Source of the DNA: HXMU1420-13 sp965228545
Lineage (GTDB): Bacteria > Bacteroidota > Rhodothermia > Balneolales > Balneolaceae
Length of the DNA: 64,000 nucleotides
Reading direction: 5' to 3'
Assembly: GCA_965228545.1 (NCBI GenBank)
Contig: OZ245822.1
Location: 1,364,001-1,428,000 of the forward strand
Shown here: positions 19,292 to 28,438 of the stretch, piece after piece
How positions within the stretch are numbered: the stretch's first letter is position 1
How the letters are laid out: each line of letters starts with the position of its first letter
Notes under the pieces: generated by a model
Seen by the model: the letters and a program-made list of their open reading frames with translations, nothing else
Database searches by the model: none
Told to the model about the DNA's origin: nothing
Position numbers and translations under genes: made by a program

Positions 19292-20137
19292 ATGTTTAAA
19301 TCAAAACAAGGAAAGGATGAAATACTCCGACTCTACGACAAAAAACTGGATAGTTTAAATCTGGATGTTGAGTCCATAACCGTTCATACCCGCTATGGAG
19401 AGACCAATATCTTAGCAACCGGAGACCCCGCTAATCCGCCAATCATTTTGGTTCATGGATCGAATGGTTGTGCTCCTATTGCCCTAGAAACGTATGCGAA
19501 TCTACATAAAAGATTCAGAGTTTTTGCGGTGGATGTGTTGGCTCAACCAAATAAAAGTGCCGATACGCGACTGAGCATGAAAGATGATTCTTATGGTAAA
19601 TGGATGAATGAAATCATCGGTGTATTGGAACTCGAATCAGTAACAATGGCCGGCTTTTCTTTCGGGGGATTAATCATTCTAAAAACGTTGGAATATGATG
19701 AAAGCAAGATCAAAGAGGTCTACTTATCTGCTCCGGCTTATATCGTAAATGGGAATCCACTTAAAGCAATTTTCAAGGTGTTTATTCCAATGAAGCGATA
19801 TATGAAAACAAAAAAGATTGAACATGTGGAAAAGTTTCTTGCCGCTCTATTCACCGACAGGGATGAATTCGCTATCGAATTTCTTTCTAAGGTTTTTTTA
19901 GAATTTGAGATGGACTTTACACCGGTTCCGGTCATCGATGCAAAGAAAGCACTGGCAATACGCACTCCCATTACCATTTTTGGTGCTGATGAAGACCTGA
20001 TGTTTCCAGGCAAAAAGATGCTTAAAACAGTACGGAAAATATTCCCATCTCTTAAAAACGGCAGGCTAATCGAAGGCTCTAAACATGTCCAAAATAAAGA
20101 ACAGAACGAACTAATTGAACGCGAAATAATGGGATAA
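19292..20137 (+). CDS. alpha/beta hydrolase
   Basis: The 281-residue protein has the alpha/beta-hydrolase fold signatures: oxyanion region IILVHGSNGCAPIA, nucleophile elbow MAGFSFGGLIIL (Ser in G-F-S-F-G), and the Asp strand ITIFGADEDLMFPG. A catalytic His is probably in LIEGSKHVQNKE. There is no signal peptide, so it is cytoplasmic. The substrate cannot be read from sequence. It follows the barrel-like protein and precedes a DUF4386 membrane protein. Confidence 0.83.
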   Translation: MFKSKQGKDEILRLYDKKLDSLNLDVESITVHTRYGETNILATGDPANPPIILVHGSNGCAPIALETYANLHKRFRVFAVDVLAQPNKSADTRLSMKDDSYGKWMNEIIGVLELESVTMAGFSFGGLIILKTLEYDESKIKEVYLSAPAYIVNGNPLKAIFKVFIPMKRYMKTKKIEHVEKFLAALFTDRDEFAIEFLSKVFLEFEMDFTPVPVIDAKKALAIRTPITIFGADEDLMFPGKKMLKTVRKIFPSLKNGRLIEGSKHVQNKEQNELIEREIMG

Positions 20138-20272
20138 GGAGCTTCATATCTGTATAAAAATTAGCAGTTCCCCAAATAAAATTGAATTTGTTCGAACGTG
20201 AATGAATGTCTTTTTCAGAGTTACCAAGTGACATTTATAAGAACAAAACAAAAACGATTATCAAGATTCATA

Positions 20273-20953
20273 ATGACAAATTCTCAAGAATCACTTAAAA
20301 AAGATGCCCGATTAACCGGTGTTTTCTATCTATCACTTGCAATTTCCGGAGTTCTGGGATTTCTGATATTTCATCCCAAAATATTTATTGTGGGCGAACC
20401 CGCAGCAACTCTACAAAATATTATCGGCAATGAATCGGCTTTACGAACTCGACTACTTCTCGAATTAGGAATTGTTCTCTCGCAGGTTCTGACGGCTGTT
20501 TGGTTCTACAAATTATTCAGACCGATTAATGAGTGGGCTTCCTGGTCGGTTGCAATCTGGGGAACCGTTAATGCGGTGGTTATTTTGATCAGTGCAATAT
20601 CTATGGGAGCAATGATCAATGTTGCAGCATCCACGTTCTCGCCTGATGAACAGATTTTATTGATTTCAGTTTTACACAATGTAATTAGTAATGCTTGGGC
20701 TACCGGAAGTCTATTTTTTGGGCTATGGCTTATTCCAATGGGGTATATCATCACTCATTCTCGCCGAATGCCTGTTTGGTTAGGATATACCCTGATTATT
20801 GGTGGCTTCGGTTATGTACTGAGTACCTTTTTCCATTATTCAGGAATAGAATCATCTTTTCTTGATTACCTAACCCTTCCGGCTACTATCGGCGAATTCT
20901 GGATGATCGGTTATCTACTCATTTTTGGGATCAGACCTGAAGTTCAGAAATGA
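20273..20953 (+). CDS. DUF4386-family membrane protein
   Basis: Starting at the ATG at 20273 the protein reads MTNSQESLKKDARLTGVFYL, the usual opening of DUF4386 proteins. An upstream in-frame ATG at 20198 would add 25 untypical residues. Six hydrophobic segments follow (for example LAISGVLGFLIFHP, LLLELGIVLSQVLTAVWFYK, IWGTVNAVVILISAISMG, LGYTLIIGGFGYVLSTFF). The 226-residue length fits the family. Its function is unknown. Members are common in Bacteroidota genomes, often near stress or redox genes. Confidence 0.8.
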   Translation: MTNSQESLKKDARLTGVFYLSLAISGVLGFLIFHPKIFIVGEPAATLQNIIGNESALRTRLLLELGIVLSQVLTAVWFYKLFRPINEWASWSVAIWGTVNAVVILISAISMGAMINVAASTFSPDEQILLISVLHNVISNAWATGSLFFGLWLIPMGYIITHSRRMPVWLGYTLIIGGFGYVLSTFFHYSGIESSFLDYLTLPATIGEFWMIGYLLIFGIRPEVQK

Positions 20954-21019
20954 TCAACTTAATCGAAGATCCTCATCTACAAAAACGCATAAACCTTAAT
21001 TCAAAAGTCTTTCATAACT

Positions 21020-21613
21020 ATGAAACTTCACTATGCACTCTTATTGACTGCTATTATTTGTATTGCATGTAAAAGCTCCGATCAAAGCTTCAGCGGTCAA
21101 CCAACTTTGGCAGACTATCAACTAGGCGAAACCTGGGTTTGGAAATATAAAGGCGTTACGACAGATGGTGAAGTCCGCTCCGATGGCATCGACAAGCGAA
21201 TGATCGTCCAAATGAATGAAGGCTTGGGAATGACCATAGGAAATGACACCATTCCCCTCGCTGATATCGTAAAACCGGATGAAAGCGAAACCCCAAAATA
21301 TGACTGGCCACTGGAAGTTGGCAAAACCTGGAAGTATGAAAATAACTGGACTAGTCAGGACGGAACAACAGGAACTCAATCGCATCAAGCGGTGGTGTTG
21401 TCTTACCAAGAAGAAACGGTTGAAGCCGGAACATTTATGGCTTACACCATCAAATACACCGGAAATACCACCAATTCAAGAGGATATAATGCCGAAGAAG
21501 AAGAGATTTGGCTATATGCACCGGCCGTAAAAACCTTTATAAAATTGACTCAATCTCAAGGGGACTTTAATTACGTAGAAGAATTGATTGAATATTCGAA
21601 GCCGAATGAATAG
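21020..21613 (+). CDS. lipoprotein of unknown function
   Basis: The 197 residues begin with a lipoprotein signal (MKLHYALLLTAIICIACKSS, lipobox I-A-C). The mature part (LGETWVWKYKGVTTDGEV, WPLEVGKTWKYENNWTS, AGTFMAYTIKYTGNTT, EEIWLYAPAVKTFIKL) has the beta-rich pattern of DUF3108/TapB-like lipoproteins seen in this group, but a family cannot be assigned with certainty. It is the last chromosomal gene before the tRNA-Asn integration hotspot. Confidence 0.65.
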   Translation: MKLHYALLLTAIICIACKSSDQSFSGQPTLADYQLGETWVWKYKGVTTDGEVRSDGIDKRMIVQMNEGLGMTIGNDTIPLADIVKPDESETPKYDWPLEVGKTWKYENNWTSQDGTTGTQSHQAVVLSYQEETVEAGTFMAYTIKYTGNTTNSRGYNAEEEEIWLYAPAVKTFIKLTQSQGDFNYVEELIEYSKPNE

Positions 21614-21750
21614 ATCGGTAGATGTAATCCAAATTCTTAATTATCGGTGGTGCAAAGTCCACCTCGTTCCCAAGCTCCGGCTTGGGTAACGCATACCGGA
21701 AGCTATTCTACGAATATGCATTTAAAGCTAATAATAAAATTCATAGCCAT

Positions 21751-21790
21751 AAAAAAAGGACATTCAAGCGTTGCCTAAATGTCCTTTTTT
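21751..21790 (-). terminator. terminator belonging to a displaced tRNA-Asn 3' end
   Basis: A-run, stem AGGACATT pairing with AATGTCCT and a T-run on both sides, so it can work in both directions. It directly follows the tRNA-Asn 3' fragment at 21797-21814 when read on the minus strand. The same hairpin recurs at 31124-31163 and 31529-31567. Confidence 0.8.
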
Positions 21791-21796
21791 GTAAGT

Positions 21797-21859
21797 GCTC
21801 CCCGGGTTGGATTCTCCCGTAGGGATGCCTTCGGCAGAACCGCCGACCGATCGGATCGG
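21797..21859 (-). pseudogene. tRNA-Asn relic (3' part, T-loop interrupted)
   Basis: GCTCCCCGGGTTGGATTC (21797-21814) is identical to the acceptor/T-arm part of the intact tRNA-Asn at 54918-54992. It is followed by an unrelated insert of about 25 bases and then CCGACCGATCGG, matching the variable and anticodon-stem part of the tRNA. The D-arm and 5' end are missing. This is the left-hand scar of integration into the tRNA gene. Confidence 0.72.
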
Positions 21860-21938
21860 TCATTAGTACATTAAATAAAAAAAGCCTGACTCAAATTAAT
21901 GAATCAGACTTTCTAATTGCTCCCCGGTTCAGGACGAA

Positions 21939-22259
21939 GTGCGAACTTATTTTAGTGTAATATGGCACGTTGAGACCGTAATTGACAATTTTGGACAGCA
22001 GAGGTTCACTCTTACCCTTCCTAAAATGGTCCAAAACTACCCATTTTTGCAAGATGCGAACTTTCGGTTAACACCCCTTATTTATGTTAACTCAGAAAAG
22101 CCTCATGTACGGAAAAAGAAGGTATTATCTCGGGAAAAACAAGCGGAGAAATACAGAAGACTTCTTGATTCAGGTAAGGTTAAAAGTCGTGCTGAGCTCG
22201 CTCGTAAATTTGGAGTTAGTCGCGCTTGGGTTACGAAGGTATTGGGGCCAAATTTATAA
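21939..22259 (+). CDS. small HTH protein associated with the serine recombinase elements (copy 1)
   Basis: The 106-residue protein starts at GTG (the second copy at 31717 starts at ATG) and reads MRTYFSVIWHVETVIDNFGQ. The C-terminal 30 residues form a helix-turn-helix (SRAELARKFGVSRAWVTKVL) preceded by basic KKKVLSREKQAEKYRRLL. It lies just inside the scar at the left end of element A, so in a circular form it would lie close to the recombinase end. From memory, similar small HTH proteins accompany large serine recombinases, so a recombination directionality or regulatory role is a guess. Confidence 0.65.
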   Translation: MRTYFSVIWHVETVIDNFGQQRFTLTLPKMVQNYPFLQDANFRLTPLIYVNSEKPHVRKKKVLSREKQAEKYRRLLDSGKVKSRAELARKFGVSRAWVTKVLGPNL

Positions 22260-22350
22260 TTAATACTACTGATTTTATTGACTTTGAATTTCAGTTTGAT
22301 TAGATAATAGTACAACGTTAATAATAGATTGGGGTGCTAACTGATTCACT

Positions 22351-22746
22351 ATGAATCATTTTAAATCTGGTATTTACTCTGTCAGTAAAATTTACACCAA
22401 GAAAGAAGTAGACAAAATTTCAGAAGAAATTGCGTTCAGATTACCTTCGAAATATGTAGAGTTTATTACGCAAACTGGGGCTGGTTTTTTTACTATAAAC
22501 TATGATAAAACCATGCCATGTGGCTCCAAATTTGAAACTTTCTATTTACTTGACACTGTACTCTATTTTGCGCTTGGAAAAAGTGGTATAAACTTTCCAA
22601 ACGACTTAATACCATTTGGTTCAGACAATATTGGGGATTTCATATGTTTTCATAAAAAAAAGTCCCAAATCATTTTGTTCAGTAAAGATGATTTAAGTAC
22701 TGCTACTCTCGCCCCTGATTTTGGCTCACTTCTAAAACTAATCTGA
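22351..22746 (+). CDS. SMI1/KNR4 (SUKH) family protein
   Basis: The 131 residues contain SUKH-domain landmarks: FRLPSKYVEFITQTGAGFF near residue 33 and DLIPFGSDNIGDFICFHKKK near residue 88, followed by a short C-terminal helix region. SUKH proteins are commonly immunity proteins of polymorphic toxins. The neighbour two genes on encodes an HNH-like nuclease region, consistent with a toxin/immunity pairing. The gap to the next gene is only 6 bases, so the three genes are probably one operon. Confidence 0.75.
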   Translation: MNHFKSGIYSVSKIYTKKEVDKISEEIAFRLPSKYVEFITQTGAGFFTINYDKTMPCGSKFETFYLLDTVLYFALGKSGINFPNDLIPFGSDNIGDFICFHKKKSQIILFSKDDLSTATLAPDFGSLLKLI

Positions 22747-22752
22747 TTTCAT

Positions 22753-23886
22753 ATGGACTTGTATATACTAATATTAACCAGTTTAAACTTCCTAATTCTT
22801 GCTTTTTTATTCTTTTACTTTAAAAAGCTATCAGTAGAGCATTCTGAATTGATTGAAAGTAAAGGTAAAGCTCAATTAAGTAACATTGACTCTAAGCTCA
22901 ATACCATAAAAACGAGATATTTTGATACCATAGATAAAGAACTAAAGGATTTAAAGTCGAAATACCTGGACATCTCTAACAACTTGCCAGATTCGGAACA
23001 ATTATCTCAACTAAATAAAAGTTTAAAGCACATTGAGAATACTACTCATGCTAAAAAACAAAAAGAAATTCAGATTTGGATTGAAGGTGTTAATCAGTCT
23101 AACAATGACGAGAAACTTGAATATCTAGAAGCAGCTTTCCTAAGATTTCCAGGTGAAATACGTTTTATTGAGATGATAAAAAAAGAATTATTCCCCTTGG
23201 CTACAAAAGCTGATAATATTCTTATACGAAGAGAAGCATTACTTAGGATAAAAGCTCATTCAGATGCTTTTTATAAAAATTGCTCCCCTATGGAATTGAA
23301 TAAAGCGATCGAATTAAAGAATGATATATACATAGCGATTGAATCTACCGCGAGGGCTCTTGACAAAAAACGAGGGGAGCAATTAGACGATATCCTTAAA
23401 AAAATGTCAGGACTGATTACGAAATTAAAAAAATCACCATCTAATGAAAGTTTGATAAATGAAATTGAAAAATTAGACAAACAAATCGATCACGACTATC
23501 TATCTGAATATGATAAAGGGAAAAACCGTTACGAAAAACTTTCCAAAGATATGATCACCATTTTGAATAAAAATGAAAGCGATGGGAATCAAGATTTAAA
23601 AAAGTACAACATTGACGTTTTAAATAGCGCTAAAAGAGCATTTAAAATGATGCAGAATCATTCAGAAGGTAAATTGAGGGATAGCTTCTTTGGACCTGAT
23701 AAACCAGTCAACTATAACAACCAAAGTGAGATGAAAAAACTTATCAAGTTAATAAGCGTAAAAGATCCCGATAAGCTTCTCCCGACTACAAAAAATTATC
23801 TGAGAATAGTTGAAGCTGAAATACTTAATAAACTAAACGCAGATGGGCAGGTTTCATTTACAAAATTAATGATAAACAACAATTGA
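22753..23886 (+). CDS. membrane-anchored coiled-coil protein
   Basis: The 377-residue protein has one N-terminal membrane segment (LYILILTSLNFLILAFLFFY) and then long charged heptad-like helices (LNTIKTRYFDTIDKELKDLK, KRGEQLDDILKKMSGLITKL). It is very rich in Lys, Glu and Asn. No enzymatic motif was recognised. It is sandwiched between the SUKH gene and the HNH gene with 2-6 base spacings, so all three are likely translated together. A role in anchoring or delivering the HNH protein at the membrane is only an inference. Confidence 0.6.
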   Translation: MDLYILILTSLNFLILAFLFFYFKKLSVEHSELIESKGKAQLSNIDSKLNTIKTRYFDTIDKELKDLKSKYLDISNNLPDSEQLSQLNKSLKHIENTTHAKKQKEIQIWIEGVNQSNNDEKLEYLEAAFLRFPGEIRFIEMIKKELFPLATKADNILIRREALLRIKAHSDAFYKNCSPMELNKAIELKNDIYIAIESTARALDKKRGEQLDDILKKMSGLITKLKKSPSNESLINEIEKLDKQIDHDYLSEYDKGKNRYEKLSKDMITILNKNESDGNQDLKKYNIDVLNSAKRAFKMMQNHSEGKLRDSFFGPDKPVNYNNQSEMKKLIKLISVKDPDKLLPTTKNYLRIVEAEILNKLNADGQVSFTKLMINNN

Positions 23887-24783
23887 TCATGGGGAATGTA
23901 TCTACTTATTTAGAGAATAGGTCTAAAGCTAAGGGATTTGAAAGAGCCTTATTTTCTGAAGACGGGTTCACAATAGCTGCCATGCTTGCAACTGGTACTT
24001 CTCACTTTAACTCATTTCATAAAAATCAATTATTCTCAAACTGGAAAGAAAAATTTGAATCCGGGTATGAAAATCTGATGGATGATTTTAGAGAAAGAAG
24101 CATTCCTAAGCTCAATGATATAAAGTCATTAATAGATAATGGCGATCTATCAGAGGCTAGAAAACTAAATAGTAATCTTAGGAGTATTGATAACGAATAT
24201 AGATGGAGATTTGAAAAGTTTTTTGCTGAGGAAGGAAAAGAAGGAGCAACTAATGTACTTGGATATTATAGTTACGATAAAACTTCAGCCGGATATACAT
24301 CTAGCTACATTAATTATACTTCAGAACAGCTCGCTCAGTTAAAAGAAACTGGTAAAGTTACTATAGATGGAAGCCCATTAGCACCACATCATATAAATAG
24401 TGTGTCTAGGGGGATAGCTGAGCCACACCTGTTAAATAAAATCCATCACCCTAACAATATAAAATTAATGACGGGCCCTGGTCAATTAGATAACAATGCA
24501 CATATGCTCGACCCTACTCACGGTCATGGAGGCGCATTTCAAAATCCAACATCTGGAGAAGCCCGCGAATTGTCAACTCGAAAACATAATATTATTAATG
24601 AAAATAGAGACTTAAAGGATGATGACCTGAATAGTTTTGATTTATCAACTAGCATTATAGTAGGTTCGGCAGTTGGCGTAATAACCTTATGTATTCAAGC
24701 TTATAAATTGAAAGATGATCCTCGCACTTGGAAGAAAAAAGGTTTACTCATTGCGGCTTCCGGGGGTGCAAGGGCAATTGAAG

Positions 24784-24791
24784 CAGGTACC
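24784..24791. repeat. IS target-site duplication, left copy
   Basis: CAGGTACC, identical to 26112-26119. The 8-base length suits IS256-family transposition. Confidence 0.85.
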
Positions 24792-26111
24792 GAGAGTGTA
24801 AGCTGAACTCTGTCTAAGTAACCAAAAATAGAGTTAACTTAGACCGTCATGACACAGGAAGAATTAGACCAATTACAAAAAAAAGCGCTGGAGCAATTTA
24901 AATCCGGTAAACCTTTGCTTGGCAAAGACGGGGCGTTTGCACCGATGCTCAAGCAGTTTTTAGAAGCCGCTTTGCAGGCGGAGATGGACGCTCATCTGAG
25001 TGAGGAGGAGCGTCAGACAGGAAATAAACGAAATGGCAAGGGGACCAAGACGATCAAAAGCGCCGAAGGAACTTTCCAGATCGACACGCCCCAGGATCGG
25101 CAAAGCTCATTTTCCCCACAAATCATAAAAAAGCGGGAGACGATCCTGGCCGATAACCTTGCCGACAAAATTATTGGCTTGTATGGGCTGGGAATGAGCC
25201 TTCGGGACATCAGTACCCACATCAAGGAGATGTACGACAGTGAGATCTCTCACACGGTGCTCTCGGAGATTACCGACCGAATCATCCCCCAGGTCAAAGC
25301 CTGGCAGGCTCGCCCACTTGAACCCGTCTACTGTATTGTGTGGCTGGATGCCATGCACTACAAAGTGCGCGATGAAGGGCGGGTGCAGCATAAAGCGCTT
25401 TACAATATCCTGGGCATCAATCCAGAAGGTCGTAAAGAGGTGTTGGGCACCTATATCTCGGAGAGTGAAGGAGCCAACTTTTGGTTATCGGTGCTCACTG
25501 ATCTGCACAACCGGGGGCTGGAAGATATCCTGATTGCCTGTACGGATAACCTGAGAGGCTTTACCGAAGCCATTGGGAGTGTCTACCCGAAAGCCGAAGT
25601 TCAAAGCTGTATTGTCCATCAGATCCGCAACTCCTGCAAGTATGTGGCCAGTAAGGATCAGAAGGAGTTCATGCGGGATCTCAAGCAAGTATACCGAGCC
25701 GATACCAAAGATATGGCCGAGATGGAGCTGGAAAACTTGGCTGGCAAGTGGGAGGCAAAATATCCTATTGTTATAGCCTCTTGGCAGAATAACTGGGAAA
25801 AGCTAACCACTTATTTCCAGTATACGGCTCCAATCCGAAAGCTGATTTATACCACAAATGCTGTGGAAGGCTATCACCGCCAGATTCGAAAAGTAACCAA
25901 GACTAAGGGCGCTTTCACCAGTGATATGGCGTTGTTAAAACTGGTGTACCTGGCGACTAAAAACATTGAGAAAAAATGGACCTCGCCTCTGCAAAACTGG
26001 AGCTTGACTGTACAGCAGCTGGCAATTAGATTTGGTGAGCGCTTGCCATTGGATATAAATCGACATCCCAAACCCGAATAAATAATCAGACAGAGTTTAA
26101 ATTACACTCCC
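24792..26111 (+). mobile_element. IS256-family insertion sequence, 1320 bp
   Basis: Imperfect terminal inverted repeats of 24 bp (20 of 24 matching; inner part AACTCTGTCT in both) flank one transposase gene. The element is bordered by the 8-base duplication CAGGTACC, and the interrupted gene rejoins in frame after its removal. It is more GC-rich than the AT-rich genes around it, in keeping with recent arrival. Confidence 0.92.
24849..26081 (+). CDS. IS256-family transposase
   Basis: This 410-residue mutator-type transposase opens MTQEELDQLQKKALEQFKSG and carries the DDE catalytic set: Asp in IVWLDAMHYKVRDEG, Asp in LIACTDNLRGFTEAI, Glu in TTNAVEGYHRQIRKVTKTKG, with the family segment PKAEVQSCIVHQIRNSCKYV between. 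Length is typical and the frame is intact, so it is probably active. It moves its own IS by cut-out, copy-in-type transposition. It lies inside the HNH-like gene on the same strand. Confidence 0.96.
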   Translation: MTQEELDQLQKKALEQFKSGKPLLGKDGAFAPMLKQFLEAALQAEMDAHLSEEERQTGNKRNGKGTKTIKSAEGTFQIDTPQDRQSSFSPQIIKKRETILADNLADKIIGLYGLGMSLRDISTHIKEMYDSEISHTVLSEITDRIIPQVKAWQARPLEPVYCIVWLDAMHYKVRDEGRVQHKALYNILGINPEGRKEVLGTYISESEGANFWLSVLTDLHNRGLEDILIACTDNLRGFTEAIGSVYPKAEVQSCIVHQIRNSCKYVASKDQKEFMRDLKQVYRADTKDMAEMELENLAGKWEAKYPIVIASWQNNWEKLTTYFQYTAPIRKLIYTTNAVEGYHRQIRKVTKTKGAFTSDMALLKLVYLATKNIEKKWTSPLQNWSLTVQQLAIRFGERLPLDINRHPKPE

Positions 26112-26119
26112 CAGGTACC
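26112..26119. repeat. IS target-site duplication, right copy
   Basis: CAGGTACC, matching 24784-24791. Confidence 0.85.
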
Positions 26120-26657
26120 TTATCCTATATAGCACTACAAACAAAGTCTACTTTAGTAGATAACTTATCAGAATCACAAATATTCAGTAGTTACGTTGAT
26201 GTTATAAACAACTTCATCACAAAGATTGTACCAGGTGAATTCAGTTCCGCCTTAGATCCAGAAAGCCTGAGTTATCTAATTGGTTATAGTGCGACTATTG
26301 CTGAAGTTAGAATTATTAGATCTGCAATTGTTTCGATCGCAACCATCAAAAAATCGAATCCTAAACTTGCTATCAAACAATTTGGAAATGAAAGTATTGC
26401 TATAATTATTGAAGAGTCCCCGTTTCTCGTTGGTGGTCTTCTTTTAGATATGCTGATTGATGCCGGATCTGATGCCCTAATCCCTGATCCTACGGGCATA
26501 ATCATTGCTCTTCGAACCACCTATTCCATAGGAAAAGTAGCTTACAAATATAATGAGAATATAGAAACGAAAATTAAATGTGAAACCATACGTATGGATG
26601 GGTTATATGAGACTGTCATTGCCTCTTTTATATATTTTGAGGTTTAACCCACTTCAT

Positions 26658-27131
26658 TTAGTTCAGCCTAGGATCTATTTTGTGAATTAATTCATCTAAT
26701 GCTTGAGCAGGTTCGGCATCACCGTAGCTAACTTTTAAAACTGCCGGCATAAAGTAATCCAATCTTGAAATCCCCTCTGAAAAATAATTTTCAAAAACAT
26801 TGAAGTAGTCAGAAGAGCCTTCAGTGGTGAAAAATCCAGATTGATACCCAATAGAACCATCTTGAAAATCCATAACAACTGCTCCGCACAAATCATCATA
26901 ATTAATTCGACATAATAGTTCGGACACTACCCTTCTTTTTTCTTCTGGTATTATCACCGGAAATAAAAGATGTATCATAACTTGATGTTCATCATTGTTA
27001 ACGGCAACTAGTCCATTTATATACCCATGTTCAATTGTTATGGTAAAGTGATAGGATTCGAGATGTTCATGAGTACTGTATTCATGCTCAATTTCATTTG
27101 TGGTTAGGTATTCATTAATCAGTTCTTTCAT
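26658..27131 (-). CDS. YbjN-like (CesT/T3SS chaperone-fold) protein
   Basis: The 157 residues (LINEYLTTNEIEHEYSTHEH, VMIHLLFPVIIPEEKRRVVS, GAVVMDFQDGSIGYQSG, DYFMPAVLKVSYGDAEPAQA) match the pattern of YbjN-domain proteins, which share the fold of secretion chaperones. It has no membrane segment and no catalytic motif. It converges on the broken HNH gene, with only 10 bases between stop codons. A role in binding a partner protein is likely from the fold. The partner is unknown. Confidence 0.55.
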   Translation of the reverse strand: MKELINEYLTTNEIEHEYSTHEHLESYHFTITIEHGYINGLVAVNNDEHQVMIHLLFPVIIPEEKRRVVSELLCRINYDDLCGAVVMDFQDGSIGYQSGFFTTEGSSDYFNVFENYFSEGISRLDYFMPAVLKVSYGDAEPAQALDELIHKIDPRLN

Positions 27132-27244
27132 TGGTCAGTCCAATTTTATTGCCCTATAATATAATGCTGAAGGGTGACACAACCTGTCACCTCTTCTGGT
27201 TATAATTCGCTGTAATCCTAAACTATCTGAATCAGAGGGGACTT

Positions 27245-28426
27245 ATGAACACTAAAGTTGTAAGAGCAATAGACGCATTTTTGGATGCGAATAATAAAAC
27301 AGAAACCACTCCAACTGATGTGGCTTCTTATCTCGACAAAAAAGGGATTTTAAGAGATTCAATTCATCGTCCAGGATTGCCATTACGAAAATTGTTGAGG
27401 AATGGAAAGATTCCTAATGCACATCAAAATGGTAATAAGTGGATAATTCTTAGATCTAATTTCAAACCGAAGACTGATATTGTATATAGTCACCGAGAAG
27501 AAACACCGGTTTCAAGCTCCACTATACAACGAGAAATCCTTCCCGATCAAATCCCAACTCAGAATGGTATTGATTGGAACTGGTGCCAAAAACATTCTGA
27601 TGTCATCCTTTTGTCTGGGTTATCGGAATTGACATCAAAATCTGTCAATTCTTTTCAGGACAGCTTTCCTTTAGATATTGGAAATTATCTTATCAGAGAT
27701 AGCAGTGAACAATGGGCATACATCGGCGAAAGTAATAATCTGGCAAAAAGACTCAAACAGCACAGCAAAGCCAAGACTGCTACCTTTTATAAAAATTACA
27801 TGAAAATGAAAGGTGGTTTTTCTTCTTTACCTCAAGATTTGGATCTGCAAGATTACCGAGTACAATGTGTTACAACCAAAATCGGCCGTAAAGAGCTTGA
27901 AGAATTTGGCATTGTTAATCTTCCGTGTAATCTAAATAAATTTCAGCTGGAAAAACGGGAAGCTGTGAATAGGGATATATATTCGGGTATATGGAAAGCA
28001 ATTCAAAACCAAGCAGAGCCGTTACTAAATGAAGGAATACATGTCATTGAAAGTATGGAAACTAATCGTTGGGAAGATGCTACTATACCAGAACAGGCAG
28101 GTATTTACTGGATAGAGCATCCCGATGAAGGACTTATTTACATTGGAGAATCCAGTAATATCCTGAAGCGATATAAAGCACATAGTGGGAAAACATATTT
28201 TTCTTCATTTAGACGTAATACTGCTGAAAATCTGCTAGGATTTACCCTAAAAGAAAAAAATGGAAAGCGTAGATACCTAACTGTTGAAGAAGAAGTAACT
28301 TTAGATAATTTTATAAAAGAATGTAGCTTAAAGATCCTACCTGTAGCATTCGGGCGTTTTGAATTTGAAGAGAATCTCATCACAAAACATCGTCCACTCT
28401 TAAATCGAAAAGGAAATTCAGATTAG
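27245..28426 (+). CDS. protein with two GIY-YIG nuclease-like modules
   Basis: The 393-residue protein has a small N-terminal helical region resembling a DNA-binding or excisionase-type module (residues 1-75), then two GIY-YIG-like units: NYLIRDSSEQWAYIGESNNL near residue 150 and AGIYWIEHPDEGLIYIGESS near residue 285, each followed by an Arg/Lys helix (NLAKRLKQH and NILKRYKAH). The first Y of GIY is replaced by L in the first copy. It sits between the YbjN-like gene and the convergent AAA/PLD pair. It may be a nuclease of a defence or mobile-element system (inference). Confidence 0.72.
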   Translation: MNTKVVRAIDAFLDANNKTETTPTDVASYLDKKGILRDSIHRPGLPLRKLLRNGKIPNAHQNGNKWIILRSNFKPKTDIVYSHREETPVSSSTIQREILPDQIPTQNGIDWNWCQKHSDVILLSGLSELTSKSVNSFQDSFPLDIGNYLIRDSSEQWAYIGESNNLAKRLKQHSKAKTATFYKNYMKMKGGFSSLPQDLDLQDYRVQCVTTKIGRKELEEFGIVNLPCNLNKFQLEKREAVNRDIYSGIWKAIQNQAEPLLNEGIHVIESMETNRWEDATIPEQAGIYWIEHPDEGLIYIGESSNILKRYKAHSGKTYFSSFRRNTAENLLGFTLKEKNGKRRYLTVEEEVTLDNFIKECSLKILPVAFGRFEFEENLITKHRPLLNRKGNSD

Positions 28427-28438
28427 TCATTACTCGAT

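Larger units (their letters stand above)
21743..22253. repeat. long direct repeat, copy 1 (tRNA-Asn scar plus HTH gene)
   Basis: About 510 bases here recur at about 31523-32024 with the same order: terminator hairpin, tRNA-Asn 3' fragment, palindromic insertion, second hairpin, GCTCCCCGGTTC and the start of a small HTH gene. Identity by eye is near 90 percent, with single-base differences and one or two short indels. The pair bounds element A and probably marks repeated integration at one site. Confidence 0.85.
23889..26647 (+). pseudogene. HNH-like nuclease/membrane protein gene, interrupted by an IS256-family element
   Basis: The N-terminal 301 codons (from ATG 23889; a TTG lies at 23883) and the last 175 codons (26120-26647) lie either side of the insertion sequence at 24792-26111. 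Removing the IS and one 8-base duplication (CAGGTACC) restores one frame: ...ARAIEAGT then LSYIALQTKS.... The intact protein would be about 476 residues. Its middle carries an HNH-like signature (APHHINSV, HPNNIKLMTG, THGHGGAFQNPTSGE), followed by hydrophobic C-terminal helices. As it stands translation ends four codons into the IS. With the SUKH gene upstream it resembles a toxin-immunity or defence operon, now probably inactive. Confidence 0.78.
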
